Origin: Anaeromyxobacter sp. Fw109-5 | GTDB lineage: Bacteria > Myxococcota > Myxococcia > Myxococcales > Anaeromyxobacteraceae | Length of the DNA stretch: 64,000 nucleotides | Direction of reading: 5' to 3' | Assembly (NCBI RefSeq): GCF_000017505.1 | Contig: NC_009675.1 | Coordinates: forward strand, 4,096,501 to 4,160,500 | Shown here: piece after piece, positions 53,719 through 63,429 of the stretch | Layout: each line of letters begins with the position of its first letter | Numbering within the stretch: position 1 is the first letter of the stretch | Program-made: the position numbers and the translations under genes | The notes under the pieces: generated by a model | Told to the model about the DNA's origin: nothing | Seen by the model: the letters and a program-made list of their open reading frames with translations, nothing else | The model's database searches: none

Positions 53719-54390
53719 ATGACGATCAGCCCCGCACGCTCGCGCAAGCCCGCCGAGGATCGGCGCCGCGACATCGCCGACGCGGCGCTCCGCGTGATCG
53801 CCGACGACGGGCTCGGTCGCTTCACGGCGCTCGCCATCGCGCGCCAGGTCGGGGTCTCGGACGCCGCGCTGTTCCGGCACTTCCCGAACAAGGAGGCCAT
53901 CGTCCTCGCCGCCATCGAGCGGGTGGAGGAGCTGCTCCTCGACACCTTCCCGCCGCCGGGCGGCGACCCGCTGCTTCGGCTCGGCACCTTCTTCCGCCGG
54001 CGCGTGAGCGTGATCCGCTCCCGGCCCGGGATCGCGCGCCTCTTCGCCTCGGAGGAGCTGTCCCGCGCCGCGCCGCCCGAGGGCGTCGCGCGCCTCGCGA
54101 CGCTGCGCCAGCGCTCCATGAGCTTCGTCGGGGCGTGCGTGGCGGAGGCGGCCGCGAGCGGGATCCTCGCCCGCGGCGTCGCCGCCGAAGAGGCGGCGCT
54201 GGTGGTGCTCGGCGCGCTCCTCGCGCTCGCGCACTCCGGCGCGGTCCCGCCCGGCGACTCGGGCGATCTGCCCGAGCGCGTCTGGCGGACCCTGGAGCGC
54301 TTCCTCCGCGGGCCTGCCCGCCCGCGGCACGTGGCCCGCCGTCCGCCGCGCTCCGAAGGACGGCGAACCCGTTCCCCCAAGCAGAGGTGA
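53719..54390 (+). CDS. TetR-family transcriptional regulator
   Basis: A 223-residue TetR regulator. The helix-turn-helix domain is clear (IADAALRVIADDGLGRFTAL, IARQVGVSDAALFRHFPNKE). The C-terminal ligand/dimerisation part is standard length, followed by a basic disordered tail. The gene ends six bases before the DUF6448 gene, so it probably controls that operon. The ligand is unknown. Confidence 0.88.
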   Translation: MTISPARSRKPAEDRRRDIADAALRVIADDGLGRFTALAIARQVGVSDAALFRHFPNKEAIVLAAIERVEELLLDTFPPPGGDPLLRLGTFFRRRVSVIRSRPGIARLFASEELSRAAPPEGVARLATLRQRSMSFVGACVAEAAASGILARGVAAEEAALVVLGALLALAHSGAVPPGDSGDLPERVWRTLERFLRGPARPRHVARRPPRSEGRRTRSPKQR

Positions 54391-54396
54391 GTCATC

Positions 54397-55056
54397 ATGA
54401 CGAACACGAAGCTGCTCCTGACGCTCGCAGTGTCCGCCCTCCTCTCCCCCGCCCTGGCCCGCGCTCACTGCGACACGCTGGACGGGCCAGTGGTGGTCGC
54501 CGCCCGCTCCGCGCTGGAGTCGGGCCAGCTGAACCCGGTGCTGGCCTGGGTCCAGCCGGGCGGTGAGGCCGAGATCCGCGAGGCGTTCGCAAAGGCCCGC
54601 GCCGCCCGGAAGGCCGGCAAGGAGGCCCGCGAGGTGGCGGACCGCTGGTTCTTCGAGACGGTCGTGCGCGTGCACCGCGCCGGCGAAGGCGCGCCCTACA
54701 CCGGCCTGAAGGCCGCGGGCCAGGTGGAGCCCGCCGTGGCGGTGGTGGACGAGGCGATCGGCAAGGGCGATCCCGCGCGCATCGACGCGCTCCTCCGCGG
54801 TGCGGTGCACCAGGGGCTCGAGGCGCGGTGGAGCCGGCTCGCCGCCGAGAAGCCGCCCGCGGGCGACCTCGCCGCTGGGCGCCGCTGGGTGGCCGCCTAC
54901 GTCCCGTTCGTCCACTGGGTCGAGGCGGTGCACGCCGCGGCGTCCGGGCCGGACACGCACGGCGAGATCGGCGCCGCGAAGGGCGCCGTCGACGTCGGGC
55001 ACGCCCACCGCCCGGCCGAGCCGGCCCACGGCGCCGCGCCGCAGCACGCGCACTAG
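54397..55056 (+). CDS. secreted DUF6448 protein
   Basis: A 219-residue protein with a signal peptide followed by the family signature HCDTLDGPVV at the mature N-terminus. The rest is helical, with FFETVVRVHRAGEGAPYTGLK and HWVEAVH segments, and a His-rich end (PAHGAAPQHAH) that could bind metal. The function of DUF6448 is unknown. The ATG is at 54397; it lies six bases after the TetR stop. Confidence 0.75.
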   Translation: MTNTKLLLTLAVSALLSPALARAHCDTLDGPVVVAARSALESGQLNPVLAWVQPGGEAEIREAFAKARAARKAGKEAREVADRWFFETVVRVHRAGEGAPYTGLKAAGQVEPAVAVVDEAIGKGDPARIDALLRGAVHQGLEARWSRLAAEKPPAGDLAAGRRWVAAYVPFVHWVEAVHAAASGPDTHGEIGAAKGAVDVGHAHRPAEPAHGAAPQHAH

Positions 55057-55141
55057 CCTCGGCCCCTCCAGGGAACGGTGGGCGCGCGCGTGAAGCGCGG
55101 GCGTGCCATCGTTCCCACGTTTTCTGCCGGGAGGTGGGTGC

Positions 55142-55990
55142 ATGCGGCTCGGGAAAGGCGATCGCTCGAACGTGGAGGACCGCCGCGGGCTCGGCGGGAC
55201 GGGGCTGAAGCTGGGGATCGGCGGCACGCTCGTCCTCGCGGCGCTGAGCCTCATCTTCGGCCAGGACTTCCTCTCGATGGCCGGCGGCGGCTCGGAGCCG
55301 GCCTCGCCCGAGCAGGTCGAGCAGCGCAAGGCAGGGGAGGCGGAGCTCGAGGGCGTGGCGGTCGCGTCCTTCAACGACGCGCAGGACGTCTGGGGGCGCG
55401 CGCTGGGGGACCGCTACCGCGCCTCGAAGCTGGTCCTGTTCTGGGACGGGACGCGCTCCGGCTGCGGCGACGCGTCGGCGGCGATGGGTCCGTTCTACTG
55501 CCCGCTCGACGAGAAGGTGTACATCGACCTCGGCTTCTACCGCGAGCTCTCGCGGCGCTTCGGCGCTCCCGGCGAGTTCGCGCAGGCCTACGTGATCGCC
55601 CACGAGGTCGGCCACCACGTGCAGCACGTCCTGGGGATCGCGCCGAAGGTGCGCGCCGCGCAGGAGCGGGATCCCTCGAGTCGAAACGCGCTCTCGATCC
55701 GGATGGAGCTCCAGGCGGACTGTCTGGCCGGCGCCTGGGCCAGCTCGGTCGGCGCCCGGGGTCAGCTCGATCCCGGCGACATCGAAGCCGGCCTCGGCGC
55801 CGCCGCGGCGGTGGGAGACGATCGCATCCAGCGGAAGACCACGGGGAGCGTGAACCCCGAGGCCTTCACCCACGGCACGGCTGAGCAGCGCGCGCGCTGG
55901 TTCCAGCGCGGCTACGAGACCGCCACCCTGGAGGCGTGCGACACGTTCAGCGGCGGCGCGGTCGCGCAGGACGGCGAGCCGCGGCGGTGA
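55142..55990 (+). CDS. neutral zinc metallopeptidase (YpfJ family)
   Basis: A 282-residue membrane-anchored protein with one N-terminal hydrophobic segment (about 24-40) and a zinc-peptidase domain with H154-E-V-G-H158 (AHEVGHHVQH). The conserved GSCGDASAAMGPFYCP-like region and the SGCGDASAAM stretch, plus the ELQADCLAGAW motif, identify the YpfJ family. Substrates are unknown. GGGAGGTGG precedes the ATG at 55142. Confidence 0.88.
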   Translation: MRLGKGDRSNVEDRRGLGGTGLKLGIGGTLVLAALSLIFGQDFLSMAGGGSEPASPEQVEQRKAGEAELEGVAVASFNDAQDVWGRALGDRYRASKLVLFWDGTRSGCGDASAAMGPFYCPLDEKVYIDLGFYRELSRRFGAPGEFAQAYVIAHEVGHHVQHVLGIAPKVRAAQERDPSSRNALSIRMELQADCLAGAWASSVGARGQLDPGDIEAGLGAAAAVGDDRIQRKTTGSVNPEAFTHGTAEQRARWFQRGYETATLEACDTFSGGAVAQDGEPRR

Positions 55991-56049
55991 AGGCCAGCGC
56001 GCGAGCGCGGTTGTTCCCCAACGCTCCGCCGAACGGGTAGCATCGCCCG

Positions 56050-57381
56050 GTGACCAGCGACCCCGTCGTGCTCGCGCTGCGCGCCGCCATCGCGGCGAAC
56101 GACTCTTCGGAGCTGCGCGCCGCGCTCGGTGAGCACCTCCTCCGCTCCGGCGCGCCGCGGGAGGCGCTCGCGGAGCTCGAGGCGGGCCTCCGGCTCGCGC
56201 CCGCCTCCGCGCCCTTGCTCGACGCCGCCGCCCGCGCCGCGGAGGCGGCGGGCGACCCGGGCCGCGCCGTGGCCTACCGGCTCGCCGCCGGGGCGATCGC
56301 GGGCGCAGCGGGCGCGACGCCCGCTGCGGCTCCGGTCCCTTCCCCGCCGCCGCCCCTCGCCACCGCCCGCGGGCCGTCCGGCGAGCTCGAGGGCGACGAG
56401 CGAGAGGACGACGCCGGGGCCGAGGACGACGCGCCAGCCCGCGGCGATCGCCTCGCGGGCGGCCCGAACCTCCGCCTCGTGCCCGGCGACGGCGATCCGC
56501 CCGAGGACGACGCGCCCCCGCCCCTGACGTTCGCCGACGTCGGCGGCATGGACGAGCTGAAGGCGAGGCTCGAGCGGAGCTTCCTCGGACCGCTCCGCGA
56601 TCCCGACACCTACCGGCGGTTCGGGAAGAAGATCGGCGGAGGCATCGTGCTCTACGGTCCGCCGGGCTGCGGGAAGACGTTCCTCGCCCGCGCGCTCGCC
56701 GGCGAGATCGGCGCCCGCTTCACCGAGGTGGGGCTGTCGCAGGTGCTCGACATGTGGTTCGGCGAGAGCGAGCGTCGGCTGCACGAGCTCTTCGAGAACG
56801 CGCGCCGGCGCGCGCCGACGGTGCTGTTCTTCGACGAGGTGGACGCCCTCGGCCAGCGCCGCTCGCAGCTGCGCGGCGCGGCCGGGCGCAACCTCGTGAA
56901 CCAGCTCCTCTCCGAGATGGACGGCTTCGCCTCGCGCAACGAGGGCGTGTTCTTCCTCGCCGCGACGAACCACCCCTGGGACCTCGACCCCGCCCTCCGC
57001 AGGCCCGGCCGCTTCGACCGGCTCGCCTTCGTGCCGCCGCCCGATGCGGAGGCGCGGCGGCGCGTGCTCGAGCTGAAGCTCGCCGACCGGCCGGTGGCGG
57101 CCGGCGCCGACCTCTCGCGCGTCGCGAGAGCGACCGACGGGTTCAGCGGCGCGGACCTCGCGGCCCTGGTGGACGCCGCGACCGAGCTCGCCATCGAGGC
57201 CACCCGCAAGAAGAAGACCGAGCAGCCCATCGACGACGCCTTCCTGGCCCGCGCCGCGAAGGACGTGAAGCCCTCCACCCGCGCCTGGTTCGAGGTGGCG
57301 CGGAACCACGCGATCTACGCGAACGAGGGGGGCGCCTACGACGACCTCCTCGATCACCTCAAGGCGATGAAGCTCGCGTGA
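56050..57381 (+). CDS. AAA ATPase with N-terminal helical-repeat region
   Basis: A 443-residue protein starting at GTG 56050. The N-terminal about 80 residues resemble TPR repeats (ELRAALGEHLLRSGAPREAL), followed by a Pro/Asp-rich linker and an AAA module: Walker A GPPGCGKT with Lys209, Walker B FFDEVDA with Asp262-Glu263, and an arginine-finger region (RRPGRFDR). It resembles the FtsH/Cdc48 type but lacks a peptidase domain. It overlaps the next TPR gene by four bases. Confidence 0.85.
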   Translation: MTSDPVVLALRAAIAANDSSELRAALGEHLLRSGAPREALAELEAGLRLAPASAPLLDAAARAAEAAGDPGRAVAYRLAAGAIAGAAGATPAAAPVPSPPPPLATARGPSGELEGDEREDDAGAEDDAPARGDRLAGGPNLRLVPGDGDPPEDDAPPPLTFADVGGMDELKARLERSFLGPLRDPDTYRRFGKKIGGGIVLYGPPGCGKTFLARALAGEIGARFTEVGLSQVLDMWFGESERRLHELFENARRRAPTVLFFDEVDALGQRRSQLRGAAGRNLVNQLLSEMDGFASRNEGVFFLAATNHPWDLDPALRRPGRFDRLAFVPPPDAEARRRVLELKLADRPVAAGADLSRVARATDGFSGADLAALVDAATELAIEATRKKKTEQPIDDAFLARAAKDVKPSTRAWFEVARNHAIYANEGGAYDDLLDHLKAMKLA

Positions 57382-58298
57382 GCACCCCGGGGTTCGAGGA
57401 GCTGGTCGGGCGGGCGCGCGCCGCCCTCGAGGTGGGGCGCCTGGACGAGGCCGAGCGCGCCGCGCGGGGCGCCCTCGCCGCGGAGCCGTCCGCGGAGGAC
57501 GGCCACGCCCTCCTCGCCCGCGTGCACCTCGCGCGCGGCGACCACGGCGAGGCGCTCCGGGCCGCCGAAGGCGGGGTCGCCGCCACGCCCGAGTCGGAGT
57601 GGCTCCAGCGGCTCCGCGCGCTCGCGCTGAACGGCATGGGGCGCCGCAAGGAGGCGCTCGCGGCCGCCGACGAGGCCGTGCGGCTCCAGCCGGACGTCGC
57701 GCCCGGGCACTTCGTGCGGTCCGTCATCCTCGCGACCCTCAAGAAGCTGCCCGAGGCGCGCGAGGCCGCGGAGCGCGCCCTGGAGCTCGATCCCGAGGAC
57801 GCCGGCCACCACGCGCAGCTCGGCGATCTGTGGCTGAAGCAGGATCCCGCCCGCGCCGAACGGCACTACCGGGAGAGCCTCGCCCTCGACCCAGCGCGCG
57901 CGGACACGCTCAACAACCTCGGCGTGGCGCTGGACGCGCAGAAGCGCACCCGGGACGCGGCGCTCGCCTTCCGCTCGGCCGTGATGCTCGACCCGACCCT
58001 CACGGTCGCGAAGCAGAACACCCACTCGACCATCCGCCGCATGACGGGCGGCGGCGCGCTCTTCGTCGTGGCGGTGGTCGTGACGCAGGGCGCTCGCGTC
58101 GCGGAGCGGTTCGGGCGCGGCACGAGCGACACGGTGCGCTGGGTGGCGCTCTCCGTCGTGCTCGCCGGCGTCGCCGCGACCTGGGGCATCTGGTGGTGGC
58201 GGCGAACGGCGGGGATCCGCCGCCTGGCCGAGACCGACCCGCAGCTCCACGCCATCTACGTGAAGCTCGAGGCCGACCGGAACGCGAAGCGTCGCTGA
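57378..58298 (+). CDS. TPR-repeat membrane protein
   Basis: A 306-residue protein starting at GTG 57378. About six TPR repeats (residues 3-220; for example GRLDEAERAARGALAAEPSA and LNNLGVALDAQKRTRDAALA) are followed by two hydrophobic segments (about 230-280), so the repeats face the cytoplasm. The GTGA overlap with the AAA gene implies a translational link and a shared task, perhaps as an adaptor for the ATPase at the membrane. Confidence 0.75.
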   Translation: MSTPGFEELVGRARAALEVGRLDEAERAARGALAAEPSAEDGHALLARVHLARGDHGEALRAAEGGVAATPESEWLQRLRALALNGMGRRKEALAAADEAVRLQPDVAPGHFVRSVILATLKKLPEAREAAERALELDPEDAGHHAQLGDLWLKQDPARAERHYRESLALDPARADTLNNLGVALDAQKRTRDAALAFRSAVMLDPTLTVAKQNTHSTIRRMTGGGALFVVAVVVTQGARVAERFGRGTSDTVRWVALSVVLAGVAATWGIWWWRRTAGIRRLAETDPQLHAIYVKLEADRNAKRR

Positions 58299-58497
58299 AC
58301 GGCGGTCGCGACGCGCGCGCGTGCGCGCTGTTTCCATCAGTGAAGCTCACTGCTCGGCGAGCCGCGACCGCGTCAAGAGGTGGTTTGTCGCGGTTGCCGC
58401 CGCTCGGCGGGGAAGACATACGAACGGGCGATTGCTCGCCTGCATTCCCGCTTGCTCTCATCGCGCTCCCACCGACTTTCCTCGGAGTGGAGGGAAC

Positions 58498-61400
58498 ATG
58501 AGAGCTCGCCTCATCGGTCTGGTCCTGGTCTCGTCGATCGCAGCCTGCAGCGCGGAGCGGGAGCCGCCCGCGCCGCCGGAAGCGAAGACGGCAGGGGCCT
58601 TCCCCCAGGTGCAGATCAACGGGTTCTCCATCGACGTTCGCGGCCAGCAGCCCGCCGTCCCCGACGCGCTCCAGGCGCCGGAGGACGCGCCGGCGCAGGT
58701 CATCTCGAAGCGCGGGGCCTCCTCCGACCGCGAGGCGCGCGACCGGCCCGGGAAGTGGATCGTCCAGTTCACGGGCCCGATCCGGGAAGGGGAGAAGCGG
58801 CAGGTCATCGAGCTCGGCGTCCGGCTCGGCAGCTACCTGCCCGAGTTCTCGTTCATCGCCACGATGGACCCTGCCGCGCGCCGGCGGGTGGAGGCGCTGC
58901 CGTTCATTCGCGGCGTGGCGCGCTTCAAGCCGGCCTACAAGATCCAGCCCCGGCTGAAGAATCCGGACGGCTCGGTGCGGATCGACGGCACTCCGGCGCG
59001 GCTCGTGGTGCGCGTGGAGGGGGCCGACGGTCTCGGCGGGACGCTGGCGGCGGTGCATCGGCGGCGGGGCAAGGTCCTCCAGGTCGGGCGGGACGTCGCC
59101 CGGATCGAGCTCTCGAGGGCGGACATCGCGGCGCTCGCGCAGCTGGAGGACGTCGTCGCCATCGAAGAGGCCCGGGACCTGGTGCTCTTCAACGACGTCT
59201 CGCGGTGGACCATCCAGACGAACGTCCCGAACGACACGCGCATCTGGCAGGAGGGGCTGAGCGGTCAGGGGCAGATCGTGGGCATCGGCGACACGGGCCT
59301 CGACCTCGACATGTGCTACTTCCGCGACCCCTCGGGCGCGCCCATCGGCGCGACGCACCGCAAGGTCGCGGGCTACCAGGCCTTCACGGACGACTGGGAC
59401 AGCGACTCGGGGCACGGCAGCCACGTCGCGGGAACCGTCGCGGGCGATCAGACGCCCCTCACCGGCGGCGCCGCCGCGAACGGCATGGCGCCCGGCGCGC
59501 GGATCTTCATGAGCGACCTCACGCCCGGTGAAGACTCGTACGTGTACCCGCCGCTCGACCTGGGGGATCTCTTCGTCGTGGCCTACTGGGCGGGCGCCCG
59601 CATCCACACGAACAGCTGGGGCGCGAACTCCAGCTGGTACGGGAGCTTCGAGTTCACCACCGACCGCTTCCTCTGGGAGCACAAGGACATGCTCGTCCTG
59701 TTCTCCAACGGGAACGCGGGACCGGCCCCCGGCTCCGTGGGCTCGCCCGCCGTCGCGAAGAACGTGGTCAGCGTCGGCGCCACGTGGAACGGCCCGCTGG
59801 CGGAGGATCTCGCGTGGTTCAGCAGCTACGGGCCCGCGGCCGACGGACGCATCAAGCCGACCCTGACCGCCCCGGGCGTCAACGTGGTGTCGGCCGACTC
59901 GGACGGTCTCCGGGACAGCTTCAACTGCGGCACCCGGAGCTACAGCGGGACCTCGATGGCCACGCCGACGACCGCCGGCGCCGCGGCGCTCGTCCGGGAG
60001 TATTTCCTGGAAGGCTTCTGGCCCTCGGGGCTCCGCTCCCCGGCGGACGGCTTCGCGCCCTCCGCGGCGCTCTTGAAGGCGACGCTCATCAACAGCGCAC
60101 AGGAGATGACCGGCGCCGACGTGGGTGGGCCGATCCCGTCCAACGGCCAGGGCTGGGGGCGCCTCAACCTCTCGAACACGCTCCGCTTCGCGGGGGACGC
60201 TCGCTTCCTCGACGTCGCGGACGTCACGAGCGGCGGACTCGGCACGGGCGCCACGTGGTCGCGGAGCTTTTACTCGTCGGGCGATCAGCCGCTCAAGATC
60301 ACGCTCGTCTGGACGGACTACCCGGGCGTGGACGGCGCCCCGAAGGCCCTGGTGAACGACCTGGACCTCACGGTCGCGGGGCCGGGAGGCGTCACCTACA
60401 CCGGGAACGTCTTCGCGGACGGCACGTCGGTCACGGGCGGGAGCCCCGATCGCCTCAACGTCGAGGAGCAGGTCCTCGTCCCGCCCGGTCAGGCGGGCAT
60501 CTACGTCGTCACGGTGAGCGGCTACAACGTTCCCCAAGGACCGCAGCCGTTCGCGGTCGTCGTGAGCGGCGGCGGCGGCATCCGCTCCAACGGGTACATC
60601 GGCCTCGACCGCACCCGCTACAACGCGGCGAGCGTGGTCGAGCTGAAGGTGGTCGACAAGGACCTGAACGCGAACGACGCGCTCGCCGAGGAGGTCGTCG
60701 TGTCGATCCGGAGCGGCACGGAGCCGGGCGGCGAGCCGGTGACGCTGGTCGAGACGGGGCCGAACACCTCCATCTTCCTGGGGTCCATCCCGACCGCGCC
60801 CGGCCCGGTGGTGAGCTCGAACGGCGCGCTGGAGGTCGGCCCCGACGAGACCATCACGGCGACGTACCTGGACGCGAACGACGGGACGGGGGCGCCGGCG
60901 ACCGCGACGGCCACGGCGACGGTGGATCTCGCGCAGCCCACGATCTCGGGGTTGGGGGCGGTCGGCATCGACCAGTCGAGCGCGACCATCTCGTGGACCA
61001 CCGACGAGCCCGCGGCGGGCAGGGTCCTCCACGGGGACACCACCGCGCTGGGAGGGGTCGCGGAGGCGGCGTGGCTGAGCATGCGTCACGACGTGGTCCT
61101 CGGGAACCTGAGGGAGAACACGACGTACTACTTCGCCGTCGAGGCCACCGACGAGGCCGGGAACACGGTCCGTGACGACCAGGGCGGGGCGCTCCACTCC
61201 TTCACGACACGGCTCCTGCCACCCACCCTGAGCGCGCAGTCCTCGGTGGGCAGCGACACCTACGCGGCCGGGGCGACGATCTTCGGGAGCGCGGCCGACC
61301 CCTCCGGCATCGGATCGGTCACCATCAACGGGCAGCCGGTCCCGCACCGCGCGAGCGACGGGTACTTCGAGCTCGCCGTGCCGCTCGCGATCGGGGCGAA

Positions 61401-63339
61401 CGCGTTCACCGTGGTCGCCACCGACACGCTCGGTCAGGCGATCTCGAGGACGGTCTCCGTGACCCGGCTCGAGCTGCCGAACCTGGCCTTGACCGCGCTC
61501 TCGATGCCGACGCCCGCGGGCATCGGCATGCATTCCCGGGTGACCACCACGCTGTGCAACCTCGGCCCCGGCCCCGCGCCCTTCTCCGGAGCGATCGCCT
61601 GGTACCTCTCGCCGGACGCGGTGATCACGCCCGGGGTGGATCGCGAGTTCGGGCCGCGCGTCGTCTACGGCGATCCGCTCGCGCCCGGCGAGTGCTTCAC
61701 CTTCCCGTGGGACATGTTCGTCCCTCGCGACCTCACGCTCGTGGGTGGGACGTACCACGTCGGCGCCTTCATCGACCTCGGCGAAGAGGTGCAGGAGGCC
61801 GACGAGTCCGACAACGCGCTCGCGGGCAACCCGGTCACGTTCGCAGGCCCGGACCTCGCGATGACCTCCGTGTCGGCGCCCGGGACCGTCGGTCTCTACG
61901 ATGCTTTCACGGTGGACGCCTCCGTGACCAACACGGGGATCGGCGCGAGCCCCCTGTTCGCGGTCGGCTACTACCTCTCGGCGGACGACGTGATCACGCG
62001 GGCGGACGCCCGGATCACCGAGTACACGACCGCGCTCAGCGGCGGCGCATCGGCCTCCACGTCCCTGTCGCTGACCATCCCGTACGGCCTGCCGCCGGGG
62101 ACCTACCGACTCGGGGCGATCGCGGACGCGTGGGAGGGCATCGCCGAGCCGGACGAGCTCGACAACGTCCTCCTCGGGAACCTCGTGACGGTCGTCGCCG
62201 GCGCTGATCTCGCGGTGAGCGCGGTCTCGAGCCCGCCGAGCGCCGCGGTCGGCGGGACGCTCGCGGTGACGAACACGGTGGCGGCGGCGCCGAGCGGCTA
62301 CGCGTCGGGCGCGACCTCGGTCAGCCTCTACCTGTCCACGGATCCGATCATCACCCCGTCGGACGTCCCGCTCTCGAGCCGCACCGTCCCGAGCCTCGCC
62401 TCGGGCGCGTCCAGCACCGCACTGACCGTGGTGACGATCCCGGCCGTCGCCAGCGGGACGTATTACGTCGGGGCCATCGTGGACGTCAGCGGCCAGGTCG
62501 TCGAGACGGACGAGGCCAACAACGCCCTCGCCGGCAACGCCGTCACCATCGGCGGCCTGAACCTCGCCATGTCCTCGGTGAACGGGCCGACCGCCGGGAT
62601 CGTCGGAGGGGCGATCGTGATCGACGAGTCCGTCACCGCGACCGGCGCGGGGGCCGCGACGACGGGGTTCAACGTCGGGATCTTCCTCTCCACGGACGCC
62701 GTCATCACCCCGTCGGACACCCTGCTCGCCTACCGCTGGGTGCCCGGGCTCGCGCCCGGCCAGTCGAGCCCCTCCTCGACCACGACGACGATCCCCCTGG
62801 GCCTGCCACCCGGCACGTACTTCGTGGGCGCCATCGCGGACGACTTCCCCGTGGCCGCTTACGAGGAGGCGACCGACAGCTACTACACCGTCCAGGATCT
62901 CGTGCCGGAGGCGGACGCGAGCGACAACGCGCTCGCCGGGAACACGATCGTCGTGACCGGGCCCGATCTCAGCATCACGGCGCTGACCGTCCCCTCGACG
63001 GCCATCGCCGGCTCCTCCGTCACCGTCCAGAACACGGTGGCGGCCACCGGCGCTCACGCGGGAGGGTTCTCGGTGTCGTTCTACCTCTCGACGGACCCCG
63101 TCATCACCACCGCCGACACGTACGTGGGGGGCCGATGGGTGGCCAGCCTCGCGCCGGGCGCCGCCACCGCTGCGAGCACGGTCGCCTACCTCCCGCTGGA
63201 GCTCCCCGCGGGACCCTACTACTTCGGCGCGCTGGTCGATCCCGCCGGCCAGGTGCCGGAGAGCGACGAGACGAACAACGCGCGCGGAGCGGGCGTCGTG
63301 ACCGTGTCCGCGCCTCGCCGCCCACCGCCGGGTGAATAG
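58498..63339 (+). CDS. subtilisin-like lipoprotein with five CARDB repeats
   Basis: A 1613-residue secreted protein. A lipobox (VSSIAAC) suggests surface anchoring. The S8 peptidase domain has the catalytic triad D265 (GIGDTGLD), H306 (GHGSHVAG) and S486 (GTSMATP). Then come beta domains (a pre-CARDB P/fibronectin-type region around 520-980) and five CARDB-like repeats of about 120 residues from residue 995 on, each ending with a YxxxGAIxDxxxxVxExDExNN motif. GAGGG precedes ATG 58498. The substrate is unknown. Confidence 0.88.
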   Translation: MRARLIGLVLVSSIAACSAEREPPAPPEAKTAGAFPQVQINGFSIDVRGQQPAVPDALQAPEDAPAQVISKRGASSDREARDRPGKWIVQFTGPIREGEKRQVIELGVRLGSYLPEFSFIATMDPAARRRVEALPFIRGVARFKPAYKIQPRLKNPDGSVRIDGTPARLVVRVEGADGLGGTLAAVHRRRGKVLQVGRDVARIELSRADIAALAQLEDVVAIEEARDLVLFNDVSRWTIQTNVPNDTRIWQEGLSGQGQIVGIGDTGLDLDMCYFRDPSGAPIGATHRKVAGYQAFTDDWDSDSGHGSHVAGTVAGDQTPLTGGAAANGMAPGARIFMSDLTPGEDSYVYPPLDLGDLFVVAYWAGARIHTNSWGANSSWYGSFEFTTDRFLWEHKDMLVLFSNGNAGPAPGSVGSPAVAKNVVSVGATWNGPLAEDLAWFSSYGPAADGRIKPTLTAPGVNVVSADSDGLRDSFNCGTRSYSGTSMATPTTAGAAALVREYFLEGFWPSGLRSPADGFAPSAALLKATLINSAQEMTGADVGGPIPSNGQGWGRLNLSNTLRFAGDARFLDVADVTSGGLGTGATWSRSFYSSGDQPLKITLVWTDYPGVDGAPKALVNDLDLTVAGPGGVTYTGNVFADGTSVTGGSPDRLNVEEQVLVPPGQAGIYVVTVSGYNVPQGPQPFAVVVSGGGGIRSNGYIGLDRTRYNAASVVELKVVDKDLNANDALAEEVVVSIRSGTEPGGEPVTLVETGPNTSIFLGSIPTAPGPVVSSNGALEVGPDETITATYLDANDGTGAPATATATATVDLAQPTISGLGAVGIDQSSATISWTTDEPAAGRVLHGDTTALGGVAEAAWLSMRHDVVLGNLRENTTYYFAVEATDEAGNTVRDDQGGALHSFTTRLLPPTLSAQSSVGSDTYAAGATIFGSAADPSGIGSVTINGQPVPHRASDGYFELAVPLAIGANAFTVVATDTLGQAISRTVSVTRLELPNLALTALSMPTPAGIGMHSRVTTTLCNLGPGPAPFSGAIAWYLSPDAVITPGVDREFGPRVVYGDPLAPGECFTFPWDMFVPRDLTLVGGTYHVGAFIDLGEEVQEADESDNALAGNPVTFAGPDLAMTSVSAPGTVGLYDAFTVDASVTNTGIGASPLFAVGYYLSADDVITRADARITEYTTALSGGASASTSLSLTIPYGLPPGTYRLGAIADAWEGIAEPDELDNVLLGNLVTVVAGADLAVSAVSSPPSAAVGGTLAVTNTVAAAPSGYASGATSVSLYLSTDPIITPSDVPLSSRTVPSLASGASSTALTVVTIPAVASGTYYVGAIVDVSGQVVETDEANNALAGNAVTIGGLNLAMSSVNGPTAGIVGGAIVIDESVTATGAGAATTGFNVGIFLSTDAVITPSDTLLAYRWVPGLAPGQSSPSSTTTTIPLGLPPGTYFVGAIADDFPVAAYEEATDSYYTVQDLVPEADASDNALAGNTIVVTGPDLSITALTVPSTAIAGSSVTVQNTVAATGAHAGGFSVSFYLSTDPVITTADTYVGGRWVASLAPGAATAASTVAYLPLELPAGPYYFGALVDPAGQVPESDETNNARGAGVVTVSAPRRPPPGE

Positions 63340-63429
63340 CGCGTCGCCGGATCGACACCTGCCGCGTCGGGGATCGAGCAGCACCGGTCCCCGGCGCGGC
63401 GGTCCGCCCGAGCAGGAGCGGCCGGGCGA

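Noticed and set aside
58000-63384. A 1794-codon open frame on the minus strand
   Set aside because: It lies opposite the CARDB protease with its intact catalytic triad. Its composition is Arg/Gly/Asp-rich with no domain, as expected of an antisense frame in GC-rich DNA.
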